From: Methylococcus sp. Mc7
GTDB taxonomy: Bacteria; Pseudomonadota; Gammaproteobacteria; Methylococcales; Methylococcaceae
Direction: 5' to 3'
DNA: 64,000 nt
NCBI RefSeq assembly: GCF_019285515.1
Contig: NZ_CP079095.1
Location: 2,133,501 to 2,197,500, forward strand
In this document: positions 45,517-53,171 of the stretch, one piece after another
Position numbering within the stretch: the stretch's first letter is position 1
How the letters are laid out: every line of letters begins with the position of its first letter
The notes under the pieces: generated by a model
Told to the model about the DNA's origin: nothing
Database searches by the model: none
Seen by the model: only the letters and a program-made list of their open reading frames with translations
Translations under genes and position numbers: made by a program

Positions 45517-45532
45517 ACGATACGGGACCAGG

Positions 45533-45724
45533 CTAGCCGTTTCCTCCTTGAACGGCCCCGACTTGCGGCTGGCCGATCCGGTACCAGTCAAGCTTCCGCG
45601 TGACAACCATGGCCGCCGCCAGCAGGGCGAACAGCAGCAGCGACCCCAGCATCAGGGCGTTGTCCTCGGCTTGCAGCAGTCCGTAGAGGGCGGCGAACAG
45701 GCCTGCCAGCAAAACCAAAACCGA
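45533..45724 (-). pseudogene. creD 3' remnant (inner membrane protein)
   Basis: About 64 codons encoding two membrane segments: VLVLLAGLFAALYGLLQAED, then ALMLGSLLLFALLAAAMVV followed by TRKLDWYRIG. This matches the C terminus of CreD, an inner membrane protein of about 450 residues. The 5' part is missing: the reading frame runs straight into the RAYT-derived element at 45725, which cut it. The stop codon and terminator are intact. Confidence 0.7.
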
Positions 45725-46120
45725 AACCGGGGTCAAGTCTTGTCTTTTGACAATACCCACGGCAGCCTTTCGCCATGTCCAGACCTCTACGCATTGAGTT
45801 TGCCGGTGGCCTATACCACGTAACCTCCCGTGGCGACGGGCGGGAGGCTATTTTCCTGAGTGAGGCGGACAGAGGTTTATTTCTGGGCGTGCTGTCGGAG
45901 GTCGTCCGGGATTTCAATTGGGCAGCGCATGCCTATTGTTTGATGGACAACCACAGATTGCCGCAGCGCATGAACGAGACGAGGCGATTCTCTGTGCCTA
46001 TGCCAGCGGTGGGTACAGCCTGAAGGAGATCGGAGACCATTTCGGTTTACACTACTCCCGGGTGAGCCGCATCTTGAAAAAGCAGCGGATGGCAAAAGAA
46101 AAGACCTGACCCTCAACGCT
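45725..46120 (+). mobile_element. RAYT-derived element, copy 2 (396 bp)
   Basis: Near-identical to 43910-44305 over its whole length (two mismatches noticed, including tctaga/tccaga after the ATG). Together the two copies flank the RES/Xre pair and the creD remnant as direct repeats. Confidence 0.7.
45775..46109 (+). pseudogene. REP-associated tyrosine transposase (RAYT), core deleted, second copy
   Basis: Same structure as the first copy: RAYT N terminus to MDNH, then the C-terminal segment in a different frame, with the same deletion junction. The shared junction shows that the deleted version was itself duplicated, rather than two copies decaying independently. Confidence 0.7.
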
Positions 46121-46121
46121 T

Positions 46122-46302
46122 TTTGATGGACAACCACAGATTGCCGCAGCGCATGAACGAGACGAGGCGATTCTCTGTGCCTATGCCAGCGGTGGGTACA
46201 GCCTGAAGGAGATCGGAGACCATTTCGGTTTACACTACTCCCGGGTGAGCCGCATCTTGAGCAGCGGATGATGGCAAAAGAAAAGACCTGACCCTCAACG
46301 CT
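46122..46302 (+). mobile_element. RAYT-derived element, partial third copy
   Basis: 181 bases matching the right half of the two full copies, from TTTGATGGACAACC to ACCCTCAACGCT, directly after copy 2. It has a small local rearrangement near the end (a 6-base gap after CATCTTGA and a duplicated ATG). The word CTCAACGCT is reiterated after it. Confidence 0.65.
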
Positions 46303-46425
46303 TGCTATGACCCTCAACGCTACTCAACGCTACTCAACGTGCTATACGAGGATCCGGCGGTGAACCCGTGTAGGCGGAACGCGGTAGCGGTTCCCTCCGA
46401 ATGATTGCAACAAGAGCTGTTCGAC

Positions 46426-46697
46426 ATGCACTTTGAGTGGGATCCAAAGAAAGCAGCAGCAAACAAACGCAAACATGGCGTCACATTTGAAGAGGCATCC
46501 AGTGCATTACGCGATTCGTTTTCCGCTACCGCTCATGATCCCGATCACTCAGAAGGCGAGGAGCGGTATTAACCTTCGGTATTTCTTCTCGAGGACGCTT
46601 GCTTGCGGTATCCCATTCCGAAAGGGGAAATGCGATTCGCATCATATCGGCACGGCCGGCAACAAATGCTGAGAGGCAAATTTATGAAGAAGGCTAA
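46426..46697 (+). pseudogene. brnT: BrnT toxin, frameshifted
   Basis: The first frame reads MHFEWDPKKAAANKRKHGVT with DPDHSEGEERY, then stops at 46570. One base further the frame continues TFGISSRGRLLAVSHSERGN and IRIISARPATNAERQIYEE to a stop at 46695. Both halves match BrnT RNase toxins, so one base (probably a T in the run at 46569-46570) was lost. The toxin is probably inactive while the antitoxin gene is intact. Confidence 0.75.
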
Positions 46698-46929
46698 ATC
46701 GGAAACAACAGATGAACTTCGACCTGAATATAAAAGGTCGGATTTTGGTGAGATTGTACGTGGCAAATATGCGAACCGAATCAGGGAAGAATCCAATGTC
46801 GTACTTCTAGAGCCTGATATTGCACAGGCTTTTCCAAATGACGAAGCAGTGAATAAAGCACTTCGCTATTTGCTGGAAGTGGCAGAGGTATCAACTCGCC
46901 TAACGAAGCACTCCAGCGGACTCCGCTAA
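46684..46929 (+). CDS. brnA: BrnA-type antitoxin
   Basis: 81 residues starting MKKAKSETTDELRPEYKRSDF, with a C-terminal ribbon-helix-helix region (AFPNDEAVNKALRYLLEVAEV). It overlaps the end of the frameshifted brnT as in normal brnTA operons. The last dozen codons run into the attC sequence (from 46898), a common feature of cassette genes. The antitoxin would neutralise BrnT and repress the operon. Confidence 0.75.
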   Translation: MKKAKSETTDELRPEYKRSDFGEIVRGKYANRIREESNVVLLEPDIAQAFPNDEAVNKALRYLLEVAEVSTRLTKHSSGLR

Positions 46930-46941
46930 CGCTCCACCGCT
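46898..46941 (+). other. attC of the brnTA cassette, truncated by the IS
   Basis: GCCTAAC (46898-46904) followed by GAAGCACTCCAGCGGACTC is a typical attC left half. The site ends at 46941, where the IS5-family element begins, and no GTTAGGC is found beyond the IS. Confidence 0.6.
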
Positions 46942-47788
46942 GAGAACCTGTCTTGAAAAACAAAACGTAGTAAAGTCAATGGTCCCTGGACCTGACGAGC
47001 GAAGCCATTGAGTTATCCGAGTGATTTGAAAGAGCACGAATGGGCGCGGATAGAGCGCTACTTTCAGCCCAATGATCGGCGAGGCAGCGGGTGTAAGCAT
47101 TCGCGAAAACGCATCGTCGATGCCATTCTGTACTTGGTGAAAACGGGTGCCCAGTGGCGGCAGTTGCCCAACGACTTTCCTCCGTGGAAAACGGTGTACG
47201 ACCATTTCAGCCGCTGGAACAAAAACGGCGTTTGGGAACGCGCGCTGGACGACTTGAATCGGCAACGGCGAAAAAACGCAGAGCGCCCTGTCCCCGCTAC
47301 GGCATCATTGATTCGCAAAGCGTCAAAACCCAGTACGACAGCGAAGAGCGTGGCATCGACGGCGGCAAAAAGTGAAAGGCCGCAAACGCCATATCGTGGT
47401 CGATGTCTTGGGCAATCTGTTGCACGTCCAGGTTCATGCCGCCAACTTTCACGATACGGTGGGGGCTTGCGAGGTGCTGCGTCGAGCCGCGGAAAAGCAT
47501 CCCGGTCTACAGGCCTTTTCCGGCGACGCCGGGTATCGCGGCACCGCCGTTCGGTTTGTCGACGAGACCTTGGGGTTGACGCTGCCTATTTCCGAGAAGA
47601 TCAAAGATGGCTTCGCAGTCCTGCCCAAGCGCTGGGTGGTCGAGCGCACCTTCGCTTGGCTCGGGTCGTTCCGCCGACTCGCCAAGGATGTCGAAATCCT
47701 CACCGCCACTGCCGAAAACATGATTCGCATCGCCATGCTCAAGCTGACTCTTGCTAAATGTGCTTAAACTTTTACCAGACAGGTTCCC
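46942..47788 (+). mobile_element. IS5-family insertion sequence
   Basis: 847 bp with terminal inverted repeats GAGAACCTGTCT (46942-46953) and AGACAGGTTCCC (47777-47788), matching at 11 of 12 positions. It carries one DDE transposase gene in three frames. No target-site duplication was visible at the ends, and the flanks belong to different contexts: integron attC on the left, a SRPBCC gene start on the right. Confidence 0.75.
47008..47767 (+). pseudogene. IS5-family DDE transposase needing two -1 frameshifts
   Basis: The first frame (TTG at 47008) covers the N-terminal domain (MSYPSDLKEHEWARIERYF ... WKTVYDHFSRWNKNGVW). The heptamer A AAA AAC (47271-47277), a classical -1 slippage site, leads into the second frame with GIIDSQSVKT (first Asp). 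That frame stops at 47373-47375 just after C AAA AAG, where a further -1 step is needed to enter the third frame with FSGDAGYRG (second Asp) and VVERTFAWL (Glu). The first shift may be programmed; the second looks like a mutation. Confidence 0.65.
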
Positions 47789-47852
47789 AGACTTTTTCCG
47801 CCGGAGCGTCGAGGTACCACCGGGTCACCAGGTCGAAGTGGTCTGCCGGCAT
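47789..47852 (-). pseudogene. SRPBCC-family gene, 5' remnant cut by the IS
   Basis: On the minus strand an ATG at 47852 opens MPADHFDLVTRWYLDAPAE followed by KVWE, the standard N terminus of SRPBCC (START-like) proteins. The frame is cut after about 21 codons by the end of the IS. It sits ten bases before the yfcH stop, in the same orientation, so it was probably the next gene of that operon before the IS-associated deletion. Confidence 0.55.
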
Positions 47853-47861
47853 GGGGGGGGC

Positions 47862-48764
47862 CTAACGCCCGAGGGCGTGGCGCAGCGCGTCTTCGAGGTG
47901 CTCGTAGCGGAAGCGGAACGGCTCCTGCTGCAGGCGCTTCGGAATCACCCGCTGTCCGCCGAGCAGCAACTCCGCCATTTCGCCCAAGGCCAGCCGGAGC
48001 GTGAACGCCGGCACCGGCAGCGGCGCCGGCCGGTTGAGGAGGCTCGCCAGGCATTCGGTGAACTCGCGGTTGGTGACCGGATTGGGCGCGGTGGCGTTGA
48101 ACGCGCCCTCCAGGCGTGTATTCCCAATCAGGTATTCGGTGACGGCGACATGATCGTCGATGTGGATCCAGCTCATCCATTGGCGGCCGTCCCCGATGCG
48201 GCCGCCGAGTCCCAGCCCGAACAGGGGCAGCATCCGCTGGAGAAAGCCGCCATGGCGGCCGATGACGAGCCCAGTCCGCAGCACGCAGACCCGAGCTCCA
48301 TGTCCGGCGGCCTGGGATGCCGCCTCCTCCCAGGCCGCACACAGGCGGTGGCTGAAGCCGTCCCCGCCCGCGGATTCCTCATCGAGCAGGGTATCGCCCC
48401 GGTTGCCGTAATAGCCGACCGCCGAACCGTTGACCAGGACTTGGGGCTTCGTCTCGGCCCGCGCGATGTAATCGACCAGTTCCGAGGTCAGTCCGACCCG
48501 GCTTTCCCACAACAGGCGTTTGCGCGCTTCGGTCCAGCGTTTGTCGGCGATGGGTTCGCCAGCCAGGTTGACTACGGCGTCGAAGCCGGCCTGTGGGGAA
48601 AGCGAGTCGATGCTGGCGACCGGCGTCACCGCCTCGCCGCACAAGCGCCGGACAGCGTCGGGTGCCTGCCGGCTGAGAACGGCCAATCGGTGGCCGCGCT
48701 CCAACAGATGACGGCACAAGCTTTTGCCGATGAAGCCCGTTCCTCCGGTGACAAGGATTTGCAT
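47862..48764 (-). CDS. TIGR01777/YfcH-type NAD-dependent epimerase
   Basis: 300 residues, SDR fold. The nucleotide-binding motif MQILVTGGTGFIGKSL and the downstream VVNLAGEPIADKRWTEARK, LVNGSAVGYYGNRG and FNATAPNPVTNREFT are characteristic of the YfcH/SDR39U1 group, which is found from bacteria to mitochondria but lacks a firmly known substrate. It lies 63 bases downstream of the pterin dehydratase gene on the same strand. Confidence 0.88.
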   Translation of the reverse strand: MQILVTGGTGFIGKSLCRHLLERGHRLAVLSRQAPDAVRRLCGEAVTPVASIDSLSPQAGFDAVVNLAGEPIADKRWTEARKRLLWESRVGLTSELVDYIARAETKPQVLVNGSAVGYYGNRGDTLLDEESAGGDGFSHRLCAAWEEAASQAAGHGARVCVLRTGLVIGRHGGFLQRMLPLFGLGLGGRIGDGRQWMSWIHIDDHVAVTEYLIGNTRLEGAFNATAPNPVTNREFTECLASLLNRPAPLPVPAFTLRLALGEMAELLLGGQRVIPKRLQQEPFRFRYEHLEDALRHALGR

Positions 48765-48827
48765 GGCGGACCTCCCATGATTTCGGGTGAGCCGGGTTCG
48801 GCCGGTAGCGCGCGGATGGGCGGCCCT

Positions 48828-49172
48828 CTAGGTTTCCCCCGACAGCTCGTCGACCTTGGCGGCCATGATGAAGTCGTTCTCGTGGAGCCCGTTGATCTTG
48901 TGGGTCTGGAACTCCACCCTGCAGTAGCCCCACCCGATCCCGATGTCCGGGTGATGGCCCTCCGCCTCGCATAATTCGCCGACCTTCCGGGCGAAGTCCA
49001 GCGCTTCCATGAAATTCTTGAACCGGAACGTCCTTTTCAGCTTCGTCGCGGCATCCTTGAGCTCCCACTGGGGGACATGGACAAGGAGCTTTTCGGCTTC
49101 CTCCGCGGTCAACGGGGGAATGCCGCCCTGGCAAGGGGTGCATTGTTTCGCTGTAAGAGAGCAGGTATCCAT
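48828..49172 (-). CDS. phhB: Pterin-4a-carbinolamine dehydratase
   Basis: 114 residues, the family's usual length. The catalytic motif EGHHPDIGIGWG (histidines) and the C-terminal HENDFIMAAKVDEL are typical. The enzyme dehydrates 4a-hydroxytetrahydropterin during aromatic amino acid hydroxylase recycling; family members occur without a local hydroxylase, as here. A CTPC near the N terminus (QCTPCQGG) is unexplained. Confidence 0.9.
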   Translation of the reverse strand: MDTCSLTAKQCTPCQGGIPPLTAEEAEKLLVHVPQWELKDAATKLKRTFRFKNFMEALDFARKVGELCEAEGHHPDIGIGWGYCRVEFQTHKINGLHENDFIMAAKVDELSGET

Positions 49173-49299
49173 GATGACACCTCGTGCTGTGGTATAGGTT
49201 CGAGCCGGCCGGCGGGTACCGCCCGGCGTATCAAGATTACGTGGACCCGAACCCCACAGGCAAGGGCCAAGCCGGCCCGCCTCGTGTTTGCCCGCCGGC

Positions 49300-49980
49300 T
49301 CAGAATAACGGTGAAACGCCGAAAATCTTCGCGTGGAAGTGGAGCATGGCGAGATACAAGGCTACCGCTATGGCCAGCCGCTGCCATCCGATCTCGCCGA
49401 TATCGAGTCGATTGCGGCCTTCCTTGATGGCCATGAAAGGGATATTGGAAGTGGCCGCGGCAAAGCGCTCCCAGCGGTCGCCATAGGCTCGCCGGCGCTT
49501 GGCATCGATCGATCGCGTGCCGAACAGGCACAGCACCAGCAGCGAACCGAACAGCAACAGGGCGGCCACGTCGCCGTTGGCGATCACATGGACCAGCGCC
49601 CACAGAGAGAGTCCCCACAGGAACGGATGGCGGGTGATCCGGAGAATGCCCTTGGCGGCATCGGCATCGTTCAGCGCGCTTTCGCCGGAGACCGCCGTGG
49701 GATTCGCGGTGGTGAGCCCGGCGACCACGAAGATGAAGGACACCAGCATCAGGATTGCGGCGGCCGGCTTGAATCCGGCGAGTTGGCCCCAGGTTTCGAC
49801 ATAGGGCGCTTGGCGGTACGCGAAAACGACCCACACGAGCGCAAGCAACGACAGCACCGAAAATGCGGCGCGGAAGGCTTTTTCGCCCCGGTAGGCGACG
49901 AGCCGGTCGCGCAGGCGGGTGCCGGAACTGACGAAGTGGATGCAGACGAAGAACAGCATGGCCAGGGCAAGGTTCAACAT
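49300..49980 (-). CDS. NnrU-family membrane protein
   Basis: 226 residues with about six membrane helices. Motifs FFVCIHFVSSGTRLRD near the N terminus, RITRHPFLWGLSLWALVHVIANGD in the middle and SNIPFMAI near the end are typical of NnrU proteins. These were first linked to nitrite/nitric oxide respiration but also occur as relatives of isoprenylcysteine methyltransferases. No denitrification genes are adjacent, so the role is unclear. Confidence 0.85.
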   Translation of the reverse strand: MLNLALAMLFFVCIHFVSSGTRLRDRLVAYRGEKAFRAAFSVLSLLALVWVVFAYRQAPYVETWGQLAGFKPAAAILMLVSFIFVVAGLTTANPTAVSGESALNDADAAKGILRITRHPFLWGLSLWALVHVIANGDVAALLLFGSLLVLCLFGTRSIDAKRRRAYGDRWERFAAATSNIPFMAIKEGRNRLDIGEIGWQRLAIAVALYLAMLHFHAKIFGVSPLF

Positions 49981-50103
49981 GGGATTCTCCTAGAGACGGG
50001 TTCAGTTCCGGCTTTCAAACAAGCAAACGGATACCCGGGCAAGTTTAGTACTTCGCGGTGTCCGGTTCCTGCGCTTGTCTCGTCGCACCCCACCCCGGAC
50101 CGT

Positions 50104-51624
50104 CTATTGTTGGAATGGCGATTCGTCCACCCAATCCAAGGTCCTCTGTACCGCCTTCTTCCAGCCCTTGTAAAGCGCTTCGCATGCGGCAGGATTCATC
50201 CGGGGCCGAAAAATGGTTTCATCCTGGCGCAGCGATCGCAGATCGTCGCAGTCTTTCCAGAACCCCACGGCCAGCCCTGCCGCGAAGGCGGCGCCGAGGG
50301 CGGTGACCTCCTGATGGCCCTGCCGCGGCCGCAGGACGGGAATGCCGAGGATGTCGGCCTGGAACTGCATCAGGGTTTCATTGACGGCCATGCCGCCGTC
50401 GACCTTGAGGCCCGCGAATCTGATGCCCGCATCGGCAGCCATGGCTTCCAGCACGTCGCGGGTCTGATAGGCCGTCGCCTCCAGGGCCGCTCGCGCGAAA
50501 TGGGCCTTCCCCGCGTAGGCGGTCAAACCGACGATGGCGCCGCGGGCGTCGGCCCGCCAGTACGGCGCAAACAGCCCCGAGAAGGCCGGCACGATGTAAA
50601 TGCCGCCGTGGTCCTCCACCTGGCGGGCCAGGGCTTCGATGTCCGCGGCTTTATCGATCAGGCCAAGCTTGTCGCGCAGCCACTGGACGAGCGCTCCGGC
50701 GACCGCTACGGACCCTTCCAGCGCATACACCGGTGCCGCTTCCCCGAGCCGCCAGGCGACCGTGGTGAGCAGCCCATGCCGCGACGGCACCGGCTTTGGG
50801 CCGGTGTTCAGCAGCAGGAAGCAACCCGTTCCGTAGGTATTCTTCGCTTCTCCCGGTTCGAAACAAGCATGCCCGAACAATGCCGCCTGCTGGTCTCCGA
50901 GGTTTCCCGCCACCGGCAGGCCTTCGATCCCGCCGCGGGTTTCGCCGTAGCGTTCGCTCGACGGGCGGATCGTGGCCAGCAGATTCCGCGGTATGTCCAA
51001 TAGTTCGAGCAGCTCCGCGTCCCAGTCCAGCGTCGCCAGATTCATCAACAGGGTCCGGGAGGCATTGCTGGGGTCGGTGACATGGCGGCCGCCCGCCGGT
51101 CCGCCGGTCAGGTTCCAGATCAGCCAGGTATCGATCGTGCCGCACAGCAATTCACCGCGGCTGGCCCGTGCGCGGGCATCCGGGATCCGGTCCAGCAGCC
51201 ATTTCAGCTTCGGTCCCGAGAAATAAGTCGCCAGCGGCAGGCCGGTCCGGTCGCGCAACCGGTCGATCCCGCCGTCCCGCGCCAACTCGCGGCAGATGCC
51301 GTCGGTGCGCGTATCTTGCCAAACGATCGCCGGCGCGATCGGGCGGCCCGTCTGGCGCTCCCACAGCACGACCGTTTCGCGCTGATTGGTGATCCCGAGC
51401 GCGGCGACTTCCTCGACCGCCGCGCCCGCATCGGCGAGCGCCCCGGCCAGGACCGCCTGCGCGTTGCGCCAGATTTCCGCGGCATCGTGCTCGACCCAGC
51501 CGGGTTGCGGATAGAACTGTCGGTGCTCCATCTCGGCCCGGCCGCAGATGCGTGCCCAGCGGTCGAAGAGGATACAACGTGTGCTGGTCGTGCCTTGATC
51601 CAGCGCGGCGACGAAGCGAGTCAT
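50104..51624 (-). CDS. glpK: Glycerol kinase
   Basis: 506 residues, the usual length. FGGY kinase with [13 protein letters not shown] (P-loop-like), [43 protein letters not shown] and [18 protein letters not shown]. It phosphorylates glycerol to glycerol 3-phosphate for lipid synthesis or catabolism. No glpF or glpD is nearby. The ATG at 51624 gives [12 protein letters not shown]; upstream starts would only add a short unrelated tail. Confidence 0.93.
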   Translation of the reverse strand: MTRFVAALDQGTTSTRCILFDRWARICGRAEMEHRQFYPQPGWVEHDAAEIWRNAQAVLAGALADAGAAVEEVAALGITNQRETVVLWERQTGRPIAPAIVWQDTRTDGICRELARDGGIDRLRDRTGLPLATYFSGPKLKWLLDRIPDARARASRGELLCGTIDTWLIWNLTGGPAGGRHVTDPSNASRTLLMNLATLDWDAELLELLDIPRNLLATIRPSSERYGETRGGIEGLPVAGNLGDQQAALFGHACFEPGEAKNTYGTGCFLLLNTGPKPVPSRHGLLTTVAWRLGEAAPVYALEGSVAVAGALVQWLRDKLGLIDKAADIEALARQVEDHGGIYIVPAFSGLFAPYWRADARGAIVGLTAYAGKAHFARAALEATAYQTRDVLEAMAADAGIRFAGLKVDGGMAVNETLMQFQADILGIPVLRPRQGHQEVTALGAAFAAGLAVGFWKDCDDLRSLRQDETIFRPRMNPAACEALYKGWKKAVQRTLDWVDESPFQQ

Positions 51625-51849
51625 GAGGTGTGCGTGCTGCGATTGACGGACTGCCGACATCATAGCCCGGAAACGCCGGGAAGCTCGCCTTCCCACGTCC
51701 GCGGAGGAGTCGTTGACTCCGAGACGTTTAGGTCGCCCCCCTTTTCCGCTGAACGTTCGCTCATCGGGCACTGGGGGTTAATGATCGGATTCAGATGCCG
51801 CAGAGACGCGCAGCGCGCCGGTCCCCAGCTATGCCGGCGGGGCCCCAGT

Positions 51850-52494
51850 CTATCGGGTTCCGCGAGCCCCCGAGATCGCCGTAAAAATTCCGAGGCAGAC
51901 GAACAGGCCGCCACCGACACGTAGACCCACGCGACGAGCAGTGTTGCCGCGGAGTGTGGGCGCGACCATCCCCGCGGCCAACGCATAGGCGCTGTCCGTA
52001 ACCGCGGCAATTGCGACGAAGAGGGAACCCAGCACCATACTTTGAAGCATGGGCGGCGCACTTGGGTCCAGAAACTGTGGCAGAAAAGCCGCGAAGAATA
52101 CCGTGGTCTTGGGATTGAGCAGTGCGACGACGAAACCTTCCCGGAAGACGTGACCCAACGGCGCAACTTCAGGCTTCACAGCGGGGCTTTCTACCGAAGA
52201 GGAACGGAACATTCGGATGCCGAGGTAGATGAGGTAGAGCGCGCCCGCAGACTTGACCACCGAAAAGGCAAGGGAAGACGCCGCGAACAGGGCGGCAAGA
52301 CCGATTGAAGCGGCGAGCGCATTGCCGAGGTTCCCGAACGCGACGCCGGCAACCGAAACCAGCCCACAGTCGCGGCCTTGGACCAGGCTGCGAGTCACGA
52401 CATAGAGCACCCCGGGACCCGGGGTAACCGCGAGCGCGAGGCTTGCCAACAAGAAAGCGGAAAACAGAGGCCAGGGCGGAAGCAGGTCGGTCAT
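51850..52494 (-). CDS. LysE/RhtB-family amino acid exporter
   Basis: 214 residues with about six membrane helices. The N-terminal motif LALAVTPGPGVLYVVTRSLVQG and LIYLGIRMFRS, ALLNPKTTVFFAAFLPQF are characteristic of RhtB/LysE exporters. It probably exports an amino acid or homoserine-like compound; specificity is unknown. It stands alone downstream of the GFA gene on the same strand. Confidence 0.88.
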   Translation of the reverse strand: MTDLLPPWPLFSAFLLASLALAVTPGPGVLYVVTRSLVQGRDCGLVSVAGVAFGNLGNALAASIGLAALFAASSLAFSVVKSAGALYLIYLGIRMFRSSSVESPAVKPEVAPLGHVFREGFVVALLNPKTTVFFAAFLPQFLDPSAPPMLQSMVLGSLFVAIAAVTDSAYALAAGMVAPTLRGNTARRVGLRVGGGLFVCLGIFTAISGARGTR

Positions 52495-52566
52495 TGTGGC
52501 AACCTTGGTTGGGCCGAATCATCGAAGCCATTGCGGTTCGTCGCACCAATACCCAGAAAAATTCCA

Positions 52567-52977
52567 TCAGTCCGGATATTCGGCATGACGCGGTAACGTA
52601 TCCCCGTCGCAAGACCAATCGGCTCTCGAGTCCCAGAAGATCCGCGCCTGCGGTTTGATCGGGATTTCGTCGTCCAGTGAGCCGGCTGGTATGACAACGC
52701 CATCAATTTCCGGAACGTACCGGGCTACCTGACTTCCGCAGTGACTACAAAACTGCCGGGTGAACCGCTTGGCTTCGGGAACTTTGAATTGCTTCAGCAA
52801 GGATTTGCCGTCCGTAAAAAGCAAATCCGCATTCGCTATGAATAGATTGGTCGCATGCCCTGTTCCGGAAGACTTTCGGCATCGGGAACAATGGCAATGA
52901 TAGAAGCGTCGAGGATCACCACTGACTTCATATTTCACCGCGCCGCAAAGGCAGCTGCCTTTAAGCATGACTGACAT
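52567..52977 (-). CDS. GFA-family (CENP-V/GFA) zinc protein
   Basis: 136 residues. The zinc ligands GSCLCGAVKYEVSG, HCHCSRCRKSSG and FCSHCGSQVARYV identify the GFA family, once named for glutathione-dependent formaldehyde activation, although most members have no proven activity. In a methylotroph a formaldehyde link is tempting but not shown. The start at 52977 (MSVMLKGSCLC) has an excellent AGGAGGT site upstream; a longer frame to 53076 is less likely. Confidence 0.9.
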   Translation of the reverse strand: MSVMLKGSCLCGAVKYEVSGDPRRFYHCHCSRCRKSSGTGHATNLFIANADLLFTDGKSLLKQFKVPEAKRFTRQFCSHCGSQVARYVPEIDGVVIPAGSLDDEIPIKPQARIFWDSRADWSCDGDTLPRHAEYPD

Positions 52978-53171
52978 ACAACCTCCTGTAACGATAAGAA
53001 TTGGGACCTCTGAAGTGACGAAAGGGTGTGCTGAGCAAAAGGAAATCATTCGAGGCCGAGATATGATCGCGGCCAATCGATCCTTGGAGCCTCCTGGTTC
53101 GACCCGTTCGGCAGTATGCCAACGTCTGCGTCAACTCCGTCGCCGGCTCTTGTTGCCAGGGACCGGACATG

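Noticed and set aside
43910..46120. Composite transposon with the two 396-bp repeats as its ends
   Set aside because: Neither repeat encodes an active transposase and no target-site duplication around the pair was found.
41653..47852. Prophage or conjugative element
   Set aside because: The only recombinase is an IntI-type integrase with attC cassettes; no phage structural, relaxase or conjugation genes are present.
47855..47866. GGCCTAACGCCC near the end of yfcH as an attC core
   Set aside because: It falls on the yfcH stop codon region, has no partner core or fold, and is in the wrong arrangement for a cassette boundary.
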